Shown here: positions 39,356 through 48,092 of the stretch, piece by piece
Position numbering within the stretch: the stretch's first letter is position 1
Layout of the letters: each line of letters starts with the position of its first letter
Assembly: GCA_903828595.1 (NCBI GenBank)
Contig: CAIKMS010000016.1
Location: forward strand, 303,036-367,035
DNA: 64,000 bases
Direction of reading: 5' to 3'
Source: an uncultured Pseudomonadota bacterium
GTDB taxonomy: Bacteria; Pseudomonadota; Gammaproteobacteria; Steroidobacterales; Steroidobacteraceae
Position numbers and translations under genes: made by a program
The notes under the pieces: generated by a model
The model's database searches: none
The model's input: only the letters and a program-made list of their open reading frames with translations
What the model was told of the DNA's origin: nothing

Positions 39356-39691
39356 CTAAGAGGCGGGCGCGCTATTTCCGACTGTATCCTTCGGAGCGGG
39401 TCGTACGCGCAGGTGCAGCTTGGTGATCGCCCGATTAAGTTTTATCGCTAACTGCGTGCGCATGACCGGTAGCGCGTAATGCAACCGGGAGGCATCACTC
39501 GGGCTGGCCACCATCAGGGTGATCTGCCCCTCTTTTTCTGAAGCCGCCCACACCGAGCCCTGGCAATCGGCCGGTAAGCACGACCGCACGGACTCCAAAA
39601 TCCCCTCAGCGTTGGCAGCGCCCTCACTCAAAGAACGCAGCTTCGCGCCACGTGAGGCAAGTAAGTCACTGATTGATTGGAGTTTTTTCAT
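39356..39691 (-). CDS. DUF721 / DciA-family protein
   Basis: 111 residues from the ATG at 39691. The protein has the DUF721 pattern: an N-terminal MKKLQSISDLLASRG helix and a KH-like middle (VWAASEKEGQITLMVASPSDASRLHYALPVMRTQLA, described by its ends at about 46-82). DciA-type proteins help load the replicative helicase in bacteria without DnaC. A perfect -10 hexamer TATAAT on the minus strand (39708-39713) lies just upstream of the start, giving a very short leader, but the -35 is poor. Near its stop codon a CCGCCT/AGGCGG hairpin (39352-39366) is present. Confidence 0.8.
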   Translation of the reverse strand: MKKLQSISDLLASRGAKLRSLSEGAANAEGILESVRSCLPADCQGSVWAASEKEGQITLMVASPSDASRLHYALPVMRTQLAIKLNRAITKLHLRVRPAPKDTVGNSAPAS

Positions 39692-39845
39692 TTTGTGCAA
39701 AGAAACGATTATATGACAAGGCCATTAAGACCTCAGCAATTGAGACTTTTCAGGGTTGTCCGGTCCGCCAGTGTGTTGCATAGTATCTCCCCCCTACAAG
39801 ATGGGGGTCGCGGGCGGAGCGTCTAATACGGAGCCCGAAGGGTAG

Positions 39846-40886
39846 TTGCAGGCTGTGACGAAGCCGTCGGGGACCCCCTTAAATTTGGGGATCGCGCTGT
39901 TACGGAGACTGACTCATTTGAACCTGATTGTTTTTAACCGCAAGACCGGCGTTAGCCGCCAAATCGATCTGACCGCGCCGGTCCACGTGGTTGGTCTGGT
40001 GGGTGCGATGCTGCTCGTCTTATCTTTGGCTTTCATGGCCGGAGGATTTATCGGTGCTTACTGGCAGGCGGCTAAACCCGTTCAGCAGTTAGCGTCGTGG
40101 TCTGAGCAATTGCAAAATCAACAGGCCGAGCTCACCGGCATTCGCCAGGCCATGCGCGATAAGCTGGATGAATTAGCGTCGCGAGTCGGTCAGATGAACG
40201 CCGACGTTCTGCGTCTGGATGCGCTAGGTCGACGGCTAACCAGCGTTGCCCGCCTGGACCCTCGCGAATTGGACTCGAAAAAAGCCGCCAAAACGACCGA
40301 GCGTTTAGCACCACCCAGTTCGGCAGTCACTGCGACTACCCCGGTCGCCGCGGTTCCCGGGCTTGATATGGAAATCGACCGTTTAGGCAATGAGCTAGCG
40401 CAACGCGAGCGCGAGTTGGCTACGCTGGAGGCGGCGATTCTCACGCGTAATCTGAACCAGAGCTTGATGCCGCAGGGTAAGCCGGTGGGGTCGGGCGAAG
40501 TGAGTTCGACGTTCGGTCAACGTGAAGACCCCATCACCGGGCATAACCGTTTTCACGCCGGCGTGGACTTTCAGGCATCCAGCGGGACTCCGGTTATGTC
40601 GGTGGCGACCGGTGTGGTTACCTGGGCGGGTCCGCACCCGGAGTACGGCAACCTGATCGAAGTGAACCATGGCAACGGTTATACGACCCGTTACGGCCAT
40701 AACTCCAAGCTGTTAGTCAAAGTCGGCGACACGGTACGCAAGGGCCAACGGGTCGCGTTAAGCGGTTCTACCGGCCGATCCACCGGCCCGCACGTGCATT
40801 TTGAAGTGCTCAAAGACGGCAAAGAGGTCAATCCGGCCGGCTTCATCAAAAGCCCTTACAGCGGCACCTTTGTCGCTAGCCGCTGA
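39846..40886 (+). CDS. M23-family (LytM) peptidoglycan endopeptidase
   Basis: 346 residues if started at the TTG at 39846, or 322 from a TTG at 39918 that has GGAG 10 nt upstream and lies closer to the membrane segment. One transmembrane helix (about 47-72) is followed by a coiled coil (about 80-125) and a complete M23 domain (about 235-340) with zinc ligands in NRFHAGVDFQA and GPHVHFEV. It would cleave or remodel peptidoglycan peptides in the periplasm. The place between lpxC and secA is occupied by similar genes in other gammaproteobacteria. Confidence 0.9.
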   Translation: MQAVTKPSGTPLNLGIALLRRLTHLNLIVFNRKTGVSRQIDLTAPVHVVGLVGAMLLVLSLAFMAGGFIGAYWQAAKPVQQLASWSEQLQNQQAELTGIRQAMRDKLDELASRVGQMNADVLRLDALGRRLTSVARLDPRELDSKKAAKTTERLAPPSSAVTATTPVAAVPGLDMEIDRLGNELAQRERELATLEAAILTRNLNQSLMPQGKPVGSGEVSSTFGQREDPITGHNRFHAGVDFQASSGTPVMSVATGVVTWAGPHPEYGNLIEVNHGNGYTTRYGHNSKLLVKVGDTVRKGQRVALSGSTGRSTGPHVHFEVLKDGKEVNPAGFIKSPYSGTFVASR

Positions 40887-41315
40887 GTCACTTTGGGCTT
40901 AATGATCTGATTCTATTAAGATTTTAAGTCATCCCATGGTTCGATCGAACCGTCTGAGACCTCGCTCTTAATCATCAACCGCTGGGTTTATAGCCCCCGC
41001 CTAACCCATCGGGTAACCCAAAATTGGCGGTTTTCTCATCGCGCCTCTGGAATAGCGCTACAGGCACCCCCAATTCACGTCTTTTAAGAGATTAAGACCT
41101 CTTGGGTTGGTTTTGGCTGAGTGCGGGTTAGCTTTGCGAACACGGTACGTGTTCGGAGGCACAGGTCGAGTACACTATCGGGCTTTGCAATCAGGCTCTT
41201 GCAGCTGGGTTTTGCGTTGAATTAGGCGTCATTAAGACGGTTACGAAGTGCGCTAGGCTTTGTTATCAAGCCAGGCGCCGGGTTATCAGCAGCCTGCGTT
41301 ATTTGGGGATTAAAC
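40887..41315 (+). other. 429-nt gene-free region upstream of secA with two dyads
   Basis: No frame longer than about a dozen codons with a good start is present, and no SecM-like arrest peptide is encoded. Two inverted repeats stand out: the perfect 14-bp palindrome GGTTCGATCGAACC at 40938-40951, and two 8-bp arms CGAACACG/CGTGTTCG separated by 3 bp at 41137-41155. The second lies just upstream of a possible -10 (TACACT, 41171-41176) whose -35 is weak. Either dyad could be an operator controlling secA. Confidence 0.5.
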
Positions 41316-44300
41316 GTGTTCAAGCTTTTCACACAGATTTTTGGCAGCCGTAACCAGCGCCTGCTGCGCCAGTACAATCGGATCGTGGCTCAGGCCGAGG
41401 CCTTAGAGTCTACGCTGACCTCGCTTAGCGATGAGCAACTGGGCAACAAGACGGTCGAGTTTCGGGCGCGACTCGCCAAAGGCGAGACGCTCGATGACAT
41501 GGTTGCCGAAGCGTTTGCTGTGGTGCGTGAAGCCGGTCGACGGGTCTTGAAGATGCGTCACTTTGACGTGCAGCTCATCGGTGGTTTGACCCTGCACGAA
41601 GGCAAGATTGCTGAAATGCGTACCGGTGAAGGTAAGACCTTAATGGCCACTCTTCCGGTTTATCTCAATGCCCTGAAAGGCCGCGGTGCTCACGTGGTGA
41701 CCGTGAACGATTATCTGGCCAGCCGCGATGCCGAGTGGATGGCGCCTATTTATCGTTTTCTGGGGATGACGGTGGGGGTCATCGGCAGCGGACAAAGCTC
41801 AGAACAAAAGCGCGCAGCGTATGCCTGCGACATTACTTACGGCACGAATAATGAGTACGGGTTTGATTATCTGCGCGATAACTTAGCGTTTCGTGCCGAG
41901 GATCGTGTGCAGCGTGGCCTGGAGTTTGCGATCGTCGACGAGGTCGACTCGATTCTGATCGACGAGGCGCGTACCCCGCTGATCATTTCCGGTCCTGCCG
42001 AGGAAAGTACCGAACTTTATTTGGCCATCAATAAGTTGGTGCCGCTGTTATCTGTCGCTAACTCGGAGGAAGCTCCTGAAGGGGCCTGCTTCGTTACGGA
42101 TGTAGACGCTGAGCGTGTGCAGGGCGCCGTGAAAGTGGGTGATGTGATTATCTCGGCCGCAGGTTCTGCCGTTGCCCGCGCCGATGAGCTGCATGCGGCC
42201 ACCTCCGGTGCCAAGGCGGGTCAAACCGTCAAGCTGATGCTCTGGCGTGATCGTGAGATGTTGGATGTATCTTTAAAAGTTGCGCCGGGCACTAATGGCG
42301 GTCGCAGCGGAGTCGCCGGTAAACTCTACGAGCACCTAGGTTTAGCGGTACGAGCTGCCACTTCGGAGGAGCGCGACGAGCTGGGTGTAGGCGGCGATTA
42401 CTGGGTGGACGAAAAGCAAAAGCAAGTTCATCTATCGGAAGTCGGGCACCACCACGTTGAAAAACTGATGGCGCAAGCAGGGTTGTTACGCGATGGCGGT
42501 AGTCTGTACGACGCGCAGAATATCCGCCTGCTGCATCATTTGAATGCTGCTCTGCGGGCACACTCGCTTTATAAGCGTGACATTGAGTACATCGTCAAAG
42601 GTGGTGAAGTCATCATCGTTGACGAGTTTACCGGACGCACGATGCCCGGACGGCGCTGGTCAGACGGTCTGCATCAGGCTGTGGAAGCCAAAGAAGGCGT
42701 GCAAATCCGCGAAGAGAACCAGACGATCGCTTCGATTACCTTCCAGAACTATTTCCGTATGTACGGCAAGCTCGCCGGAATGACCGGTACGGCCGATACC
42801 GAGGCCTACGAGTTCCAGCAGATTTACGGCTTAGAGGTCGTGGTGATTCCAACTCACCGGCCGATGGTACGTCGTGATCAGTCGGACCTGGTCTATCTGG
42901 AACAGAAAGACAAGTTTGACGCCATCATTGAAGATATTCGCGATTGCACCGCGCGCAATCAGCCGGTTCTGGTAGGCACGACCTCGATTGAAACTTCAGA
43001 GAACCTGTCAAAGCTACTGACCGCCGCAAAGATCAAGCACGAAGTGCTCAACGCGAAGCAACACGATCGGGAGGCAGCTATCGTCGCGCAGGCCGGTCGT
43101 CCGGGTGCCGTTACTATCGCAACCAACATGGCCGGTCGCGGTACCGACATTGTCTTAGGCGGTAACGTTGAAAGCGAAATCAGCCGTATGGACGCGCCTG
43201 ATGAGGCGACTGTGGCGCGACTGCGCGCTGAGTGGAAGGAGCATCACGAACTGGTGCTTAAGGCCGGTGGCCTTCATATCATTGGTACCGAGCGTCACGA
43301 GTCGCGACGTATCGATAATCAGCTGCGTGGTCGTTCAGGTCGTCAGGGCGATCCAGGCTCCAGCCGATTCTACTTGTCGCTGGAAGATAACCTCATGCGT
43401 ATTTTCGGCGATCCAAATCGCATGAAAGCGCTGCTTTCCTCGGTGGGCATGAAGCCAGGCGAGGCTATTGAGAGCGGCATGCTGACCCGGCAGATTGAGC
43501 GAGCGCAACGCAAGGTCGAAGCGCATAACTTCGATCTGCGTAAGAACCTGTTGGAATACGATGACGTCGCCAATGACCAACGTAAGGTGGTCTACGCGCA
43601 GCGTAACGAGTTGATGGCCAGCGAGGACATTGAAGAAACCGTCCGTGCGCATCGCATTGAGGTGGTTGAGAGTATTGTTGATCAGTACATGCCCCCAGAG
43701 AGTGTGGAGGAGCAGTGGGATGTGCCGTCGCTCGAAGAGGCCTTGGAGCGCGACTTTGGCATCAAGTTTAACTTGCGCGCCTGGCTGACAGAAGATTCAA
43801 CGCGCGGTCCAGCTGATGCCATGGAGGAGTTACTCAAGCAAGTGCATGAGGCATATGCCGCTAAGGAAGCCCAGATCGGCTCGGCGGATCTGCGCCGCGT
43901 CGAGCGACAGTTAATGCTGCAGATGGTGGATACCCATTGGCGTGAGCATCTCGGTGCTATGGACTACATGCGCCAGGGTATTTTCTTGCGCTCCTATGCT
44001 CAGAAAAATCCTAAGCAAGAGTACAAGCGTGAAGCATTTGAGCTATTCACCGCGATGTTAGGTCGTATTAAGCACGACACCGTAACCATGCTGGCTCGCC
44101 TGCAGGTTCGCTCTGAGGAAGACGTTGCCCGCGAAGAGCGGGAGCGTGCCGAGCGCCTGGCCAGTCTGATGCGATTCCAGCACGCCGAGCCGCCGCCGCT
44201 CACGGCTGGGGAGCCTGAGGGCGATCCGATGCAGTTGCAGCCCAATAATGGGTCAGGCGCCCCGCCATCCGGCGATCCGTTCGTACGTAATGAGCGCAAA

Positions 44301-44471
44301 GTCGGCCGTAACGAGCCCTGCCCGTGTGGATCGGGCAAGAAGTTCAAACAATGCCATGGACAGTTAGCAGGCGACTCTGCCGCGCCGATGCCAGAAGTGG
44401 GTCGAAACGATCCATGTCCCTGTGGGTCGGGTAAGAAGTTCAAGCATTGTCACGGGGCGCTGGGCGAATAG
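41316..44471 (+). CDS. secA: Preprotein translocase ATPase SecA with an inserted PDZ-like domain and two SEC-C motifs
   Basis: 1051 residues, about 150 longer than E. coli SecA; it starts at GTG with [17 protein letters not shown]. The motor is complete: Walker A MRTGEGKT (101-108), DEVD (208-211), the second nucleotide domain with [17 protein letters not shown] and [21 protein letters not shown] blocks, and the helical scaffold and wing with MDYMRQGI. Extra residues 246-359 break the start of the preprotein-cross-linking domain, between the helix ending LVPLL and the strand [12 protein letters not shown]; they look like an HtrA-type PDZ domain. The C-terminus has two zinc motifs of CxC-x8-CH form: Cys1002/1004/1013-His1014 and Cys1034/1036/1045-His1046. 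SecA pushes unfolded preproteins through SecYEG. The reading frame is uninterrupted, so this is a single functional gene. Confidence 0.98.
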   Translation: MFKLFTQIFGSRNQRLLRQYNRIVAQAEALESTLTSLSDEQLGNKTVEFRARLAKGETLDDMVAEAFAVVREAGRRVLKMRHFDVQLIGGLTLHEGKIAEMRTGEGKTLMATLPVYLNALKGRGAHVVTVNDYLASRDAEWMAPIYRFLGMTVGVIGSGQSSEQKRAAYACDITYGTNNEYGFDYLRDNLAFRAEDRVQRGLEFAIVDEVDSILIDEARTPLIISGPAEESTELYLAINKLVPLLSVANSEEAPEGACFVTDVDAERVQGAVKVGDVIISAAGSAVARADELHAATSGAKAGQTVKLMLWRDREMLDVSLKVAPGTNGGRSGVAGKLYEHLGLAVRAATSEERDELGVGGDYWVDEKQKQVHLSEVGHHHVEKLMAQAGLLRDGGSLYDAQNIRLLHHLNAALRAHSLYKRDIEYIVKGGEVIIVDEFTGRTMPGRRWSDGLHQAVEAKEGVQIREENQTIASITFQNYFRMYGKLAGMTGTADTEAYEFQQIYGLEVVVIPTHRPMVRRDQSDLVYLEQKDKFDAIIEDIRDCTARNQPVLVGTTSIETSENLSKLLTAAKIKHEVLNAKQHDREAAIVAQAGRPGAVTIATNMAGRGTDIVLGGNVESEISRMDAPDEATVARLRAEWKEHHELVLKAGGLHIIGTERHESRRIDNQLRGRSGRQGDPGSSRFYLSLEDNLMRIFGDPNRMKALLSSVGMKPGEAIESGMLTRQIERAQRKVEAHNFDLRKNLLEYDDVANDQRKVVYAQRNELMASEDIEETVRAHRIEVVESIVDQYMPPESVEEQWDVPSLEEALERDFGIKFNLRAWLTEDSTRGPADAMEELLKQVHEAYAAKEAQIGSADLRRVERQLMLQMVDTHWREHLGAMDYMRQGIFLRSYAQKNPKQEYKREAFELFTAMLGRIKHDTVTMLARLQVRSEEDVAREERERAERLASLMRFQHAEPPPLTAGEPEGDPMQLQPNNGSGAPPSGDPFVRNERKVGRNEPCPCGSGKKFKQCHGQLAGDSAAPMPEVGRNDPCPCGSGKKFKHCHGALGE
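42051..42392 (+). other. In-frame PDZ-domain insertion within secA (residues 246-359)
   Basis: Flanking residues align well with ordinary SecA; E. coli has only about 12-15 residues of loop at this point. The insert begins with GACFVTDV (256-263), then [15 protein letters not shown] (272-286) matching the PDZ signature GDVI..NG..V, a helix [15 protein letters not shown] (289-303), and strands VKLMLWRDR (305-313) and LDVSLKV (316-322). A 17-residue linker leads to [19 protein letters not shown] (340-358), which resembles the carboxylate-binding LGV strand and TxEQRxxLG helix that open the next PDZ repeat of DegP/MucD proteases. Codon and base use look like the rest of secA. The domain identification is by pattern, not by search. 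Confidence 0.85.
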
Positions 44472-44640
44472 CCGAGCGCTCAGTATTTGGTAATAACCAC
44501 GGGCCGACGACGATCCCGTGGAGGTTCCTCCCGGAGCACTATAGTAGCGCCGAGTTTCAAACGGTCGGGACCGAACGATCGGGCAATTTTCAGCGAACCG
44601 CGCACGAAAAAAATCGGCGGTTTGTGATGCGCGTTGTACA

Positions 44641-44654
44641 CCCCTAAATAGGGG
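44641..44654 (+). other. Short inverted repeat upstream of the accessory region
   Basis: CCCCTA and TAGGGG flank an AA centre (44641-44654), 17 nt before the first accessory gene. It could be an operator or a small hairpin. The rest of the 199-nt gap after secA (44472-44670) holds a weak GGAG/CTCC hairpin near 44520-44532 and no gene. Confidence 0.35.
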
Positions 44655-44670
44655 CTGTTAACCTAATCCA

Positions 44671-46254
44671 ATGACAACTAAGCCGGTCTTGCAGTCTGCG
44701 CCGAACGCTTCGCCTGCTACACGGGAGCAGGGGCGCGAATTTTTGACAGGCTTGGATCAAGCCGCTGTAGCGTATTTGGTCCTGCCTTTAGTCATCTTTT
44801 TAGCAGGCTGGGTCCGGCTATCGTTCGCGCTGCCAACGATTTTAATGATCGCCTACTCCCTGCGACACCTTGCGCAAAGACGGCAGGTAAATAATTCAGA
44901 TTCGCGTGCGTCGAGTCACACGCTGGTGATCGTGATTGTGTTCTCGATTGCTTGGGTATTGCTCAGTGGCTTAACGCATCAATTTTTTACGAACTCAGAT
45001 TGGTATGTGCGTGATGCCGTGCTTCATGATCTGGTTGCCTCCCCTTGGCCCGTTGGTTACGGCTCTGTGAGTGGTAAGACATTCGAGCTGCGGGCACCAC
45101 TCGCTTATTACCTGCCTGCGGCGTTAATTGGAAAAGTGTTGGGCCTTAGTCTCGCGCACTATGCTCTTTTTCTATGGACTTTGATCGGCGTGATCATTTT
45201 CCTCCTTCAGGCTCTACAGATAACAAGATCTGACCCAGCGCGCCCGCTGCTCACCCTGTCCTTGATTGCGGCGTTCAGCGGAATGGATATTGTGGGAAAC
45301 CTCATAAATATAGGCCCGCGATTTACAGCAAACTGGCATATCACTAGCCACTTAGAGTGGTGGGCAGGCTTGTATCAATATTCATCAATGACCACACAGT
45401 TATTTTGGGTACCTAACCATGCGCTGGCCGGCTGGATAACAATTGGAATACTTGGTTGTAACAGGAATTCTAAAAAGCTAGATGAATTCCTTCCATTAAT
45501 TTTCGTAGCCGACTTTCTTTGGTCTCCGCTAACCGCAATAGGCCTGATTCCATTTTTTCTGCTGTACATCGGGTCAGCTGGTTTTCTATCTCGTCTAAAA
45601 CTTCTACTGAAGCCCCAAGTAGTCCTCCCGCCAATAATTGCTGCCTTTATCTGCCTTTCATATCTGACTATGGACTCTGAAGCAGTGCCTAAGGGTTGGA
45701 CACTGTCGTTGTCTTCTAGCCTGATGGACGGATTACTCAACCACGCTCAATTCGTTTTACTCGAAGCAGGCTTGCTGGGGATCTGCATACTGATTATTCA
45801 GCCGTCTTATCCAGTCGTGATTGCACTATTGACCTTGGCAATATTGCCATTTGTATACCTAGGTGAAGCCAATGACTTGGTTATGAGGGCCTCTATACCA
45901 AGCCTGGCCATCCTTTCACTTGCCTGCGTGCAGTGTGTTCGCGCTACACCAACGGGAATCCAATACGCAAGATCCGCTAAGGTAGCCCTGATGGTATTTC
46001 TTGTGCTGGGGTCAGTAACACCAGTGCAGGAGATAGCCCGATCCATGCACTTATCCGCCTGGCCAATCGATAAAACGTCGAGCTTGTCCGATGTAACTTG
46101 CGCAAAGCTGCCGCATCACTATGTGGCCAATGTCGATCAAGTCACTTCTGCCTTCACATGGCTAAAACCACCCGTCGTTTCCTTGTCAGATCAGGGGAAA
46201 GGAAACTGCGGAAATCCCGCGCTCGCAATAATGGCAAAGGCTGGAATTTTATGA
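44671..46254 (+). CDS. Large polytopic membrane protein, possible GT-C-type glycosyltransferase
   Basis: 527 residues with roughly ten to twelve hydrophobic helices and few charged loops. I do not recognise the family. The first extracytoplasmic loop carries FFTNSDWYVRDAVLHDL followed by WPVGY (about 108-132), an acidic-plus-aromatic pattern like the catalytic first loop of GT-C enzymes that use polyprenyl-phosphate sugars. The neighbours downstream (transketolase subunits and an epimerase-glycosyltransferase fusion) support a role in surface glycans. Base use from here to about 50.05 kb is richer in A+T than in the dcw genes, which suggests transfer. Confidence 0.6.
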   Translation: MTTKPVLQSAPNASPATREQGREFLTGLDQAAVAYLVLPLVIFLAGWVRLSFALPTILMIAYSLRHLAQRRQVNNSDSRASSHTLVIVIVFSIAWVLLSGLTHQFFTNSDWYVRDAVLHDLVASPWPVGYGSVSGKTFELRAPLAYYLPAALIGKVLGLSLAHYALFLWTLIGVIIFLLQALQITRSDPARPLLTLSLIAAFSGMDIVGNLINIGPRFTANWHITSHLEWWAGLYQYSSMTTQLFWVPNHALAGWITIGILGCNRNSKKLDEFLPLIFVADFLWSPLTAIGLIPFFLLYIGSAGFLSRLKLLLKPQVVLPPIIAAFICLSYLTMDSEAVPKGWTLSLSSSLMDGLLNHAQFVLLEAGLLGICILIIQPSYPVVIALLTLAILPFVYLGEANDLVMRASIPSLAILSLACVQCVRATPTGIQYARSAKVALMVFLVLGSVTPVQEIARSMHLSAWPIDKTSSLSDVTCAKLPHHYVANVDQVTSAFTWLKPPVVSLSDQGKGNCGNPALAIMAKAGIL

Positions 46255-46375
46255 GTTTTGCTGAAGGCGATCTGCGAATTTTTTCAATTTAAACAACAAA
46301 CGAGCGCGGCATGAAGATCTACTGCCGATTGTTAAATGCTTTGAGATTGAAATCGTGAACAAATCAGGTAAGCAC

Positions 46376-47173
46376 ATGACGATAGACGGTGATGAACTAC
46401 AAACGGTAGCCAAGAGGGCTCGATTGCGTTTACTTAAAATGCACTTTGACGCAAAGATGGGCCATATCGGCGGAAATCTATCGGCGCTGGATGCGATGCT
46501 TTCATTGCATCATTGCGTAATGACGTCAGATGATGCTTTCGTTTTGTCTAAAGGTCACTCTGCTGGTGCCCTGTACATCGCTCTTTGGAGTAAGGGTTTA
46601 CTGAGTGATGAAGATCTTGAAACCTTCCATGCTGATGGAACCCAGCTTGCTGGGCATCCGGTTCCCGGATGGCACGACAGCATTCCTATAGCAACCGGTA
46701 GTTTGGGTCATGGCTTTCCGGTCGCAGTGGGCATGGCGCTGGCTCGGCAGCTTCGAACCACGCCAGGCCGCGTTTTTTGTCTGACCTCCGATGGCGAGTG
46801 GCAAGAAGGGGCTATGTGGGAGGCTTTAATCTTCTGGTCTCATCATAAGCTTCAAAATCTAACCCTATTGGTTGACCTAAACGGTCTTCAAGGTTTTGGT
46901 ACAACGCACGATGTCGCCTCTATGGCGGACCTTGGTGCGAGGATACGTTCGTTTGGTGTGCAGGTGCTGGAAGTGGATGGTCATGATTTGCTTGGGATTG
47001 CGAGGGCGGCGAATAACAATCCTGGAGCGGTGCTATTGCTGCGAACAAAAAAAGGCAAAGGTGTTTCCTATATGGAGGACAAAATGGAATGGCACTACCA
47101 TCCAATGTCTGCCTCTCAATATTCTCTTGCGGTTGTCGAGATAACCGGATCGGAGTCGGGAAATGAGAGCTGA
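46376..47173 (+). CDS. Transketolase, N-terminal subunit
   Basis: 265 residues from the ATG at 46376 (a GTG at 46355 would add seven). It covers the thiamine-diphosphate-binding half: MGHIGGNLSALDAMLSLHH, LSKGHSAGALYIALW, and the GDG-type motif in TSDGEWQEGAMWEAL with the following Asn in VDLNGLQGFG. The second half is encoded by the next gene, which overlaps it by 11 nt, so the two form one heteromeric enzyme that moves two-carbon units between sugars. In this setting it probably makes an unusual sugar precursor, not a housekeeping pentose. Confidence 0.9.
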   Translation: MTIDGDELQTVAKRARLRLLKMHFDAKMGHIGGNLSALDAMLSLHHCVMTSDDAFVLSKGHSAGALYIALWSKGLLSDEDLETFHADGTQLAGHPVPGWHDSIPIATGSLGHGFPVAVGMALARQLRTTPGRVFCLTSDGEWQEGAMWEALIFWSHHKLQNLTLLVDLNGLQGFGTTHDVASMADLGARIRSFGVQVLEVDGHDLLGIARAANNNPGAVLLLRTKKGKGVSYMEDKMEWHYHPMSASQYSLAVVEITGSESGNES

Positions 47174-48083
47174 GTTCTGTGACAGTCTTGTTGATCTGGC
47201 CGGTATCAGGGAGTTTGTTTTCCTAACCGGCGATCTGGGTTTTATGGCCCTCGAGCCACTACAATCTGCCCTTGGCCCAAGATTCATTAATGCCGGTGTT
47301 GCAGAGCAAAATATGGTGTCAGTAGCGGCTGGTATGGCTCGCGAAGGTTGTCAGCCATGGGTTTACAGTATCGCCCCATTTTGCTACGCCCGGCCGTTTG
47401 AACAAATTCGAAATGATATTTGTATTAATAAATTACCCGTTCGCTTGGTGGGAAATGGTGGCGGTTATGCCTACGGCTCCATGGGCGCAACCCATCATGC
47501 GCTTGAAGACTACGGCGTTTTACTTTCGTTACGTTCAATTCGAATTTATGTTCCCGCCTTTGGCTGTGACGTCGGTCCAGCGGTTCGACTTATAAGCGAT
47601 CGCATAGAGCCGTCTTATTTGCGACTTGGAAGGACGGAATTGAAAGATGAAAAATCTCTGCCTCCTTATGCGCCCTGGCGAAAAGTATTAGAGGGCGCAG
47701 CAGGAGTGATGATTGTTATTGGGCCGATCGCTGGTGGTATTTTGGAATACGCGAGAGGCTTGTTATTGGCGTCGAGGCCAGCTATTTGGGTTTTGACTGA
47801 GTTTGGCGGCGAGAGTGGCTGTCCACTTCCAGCGCAGGTTTTACAGGAAATTTCCGAATCAAAGCAGCTTTCTATCGTTGAGGAGCACGTTGTTGAAGGT
47901 GGTATGGGCCAGCGGTTAGTTCATTATTTAGCCCTTCACGGTCATAAAATTCCGCCTTTTCACCACTTTTCTGCCCAGGGATATCCGAGCGGACGTTACG
48001 GTTCTCAAGCGTGGCACCGCCGAGAAAATGGCATTGATGTGGACTCAATTTTTAGTGGGATAGCCGCTGACGAAAAGGCGTAG
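47163..48083 (+). CDS. Transketolase, C-terminal subunit
   Basis: 306 residues with the pyrimidine-binding and C-terminal domains: EFVFLTGDLGF, RFINAGVAEQNMVSVAAGMAREG (the conserved catalytic Glu lies in VAEQNM), YSIAPFCYARPFEQIRNDI, and GGYAYGSMGATHHALEDYG. It overlaps the N-terminal subunit gene by 11 nt and is followed after 9 nt by the epimerase-glycosyltransferase gene, which has a good ribosome-binding site (GGAAGGGAA), so the three are one operon. Confidence 0.9.
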   Translation: MRAEFCDSLVDLAGIREFVFLTGDLGFMALEPLQSALGPRFINAGVAEQNMVSVAAGMAREGCQPWVYSIAPFCYARPFEQIRNDICINKLPVRLVGNGGGYAYGSMGATHHALEDYGVLLSLRSIRIYVPAFGCDVGPAVRLISDRIEPSYLRLGRTELKDEKSLPPYAPWRKVLEGAAGVMIVIGPIAGGILEYARGLLLASRPAIWVLTEFGGESGCPLPAQVLQEISESKQLSIVEEHVVEGGMGQRLVHYLALHGHKIPPFHHFSAQGYPSGRYGSQAWHRRENGIDVDSIFSGIAADEKA

Positions 48084-48092
48084 GGAAGGGAA

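Noticed and set aside
40887..41315. Possible SecM arrest peptide upstream of secA
   Set aside because: Starts in this stretch give only about a dozen codons and no FxxxxWIxxxxGIRAGP-like end is encoded.
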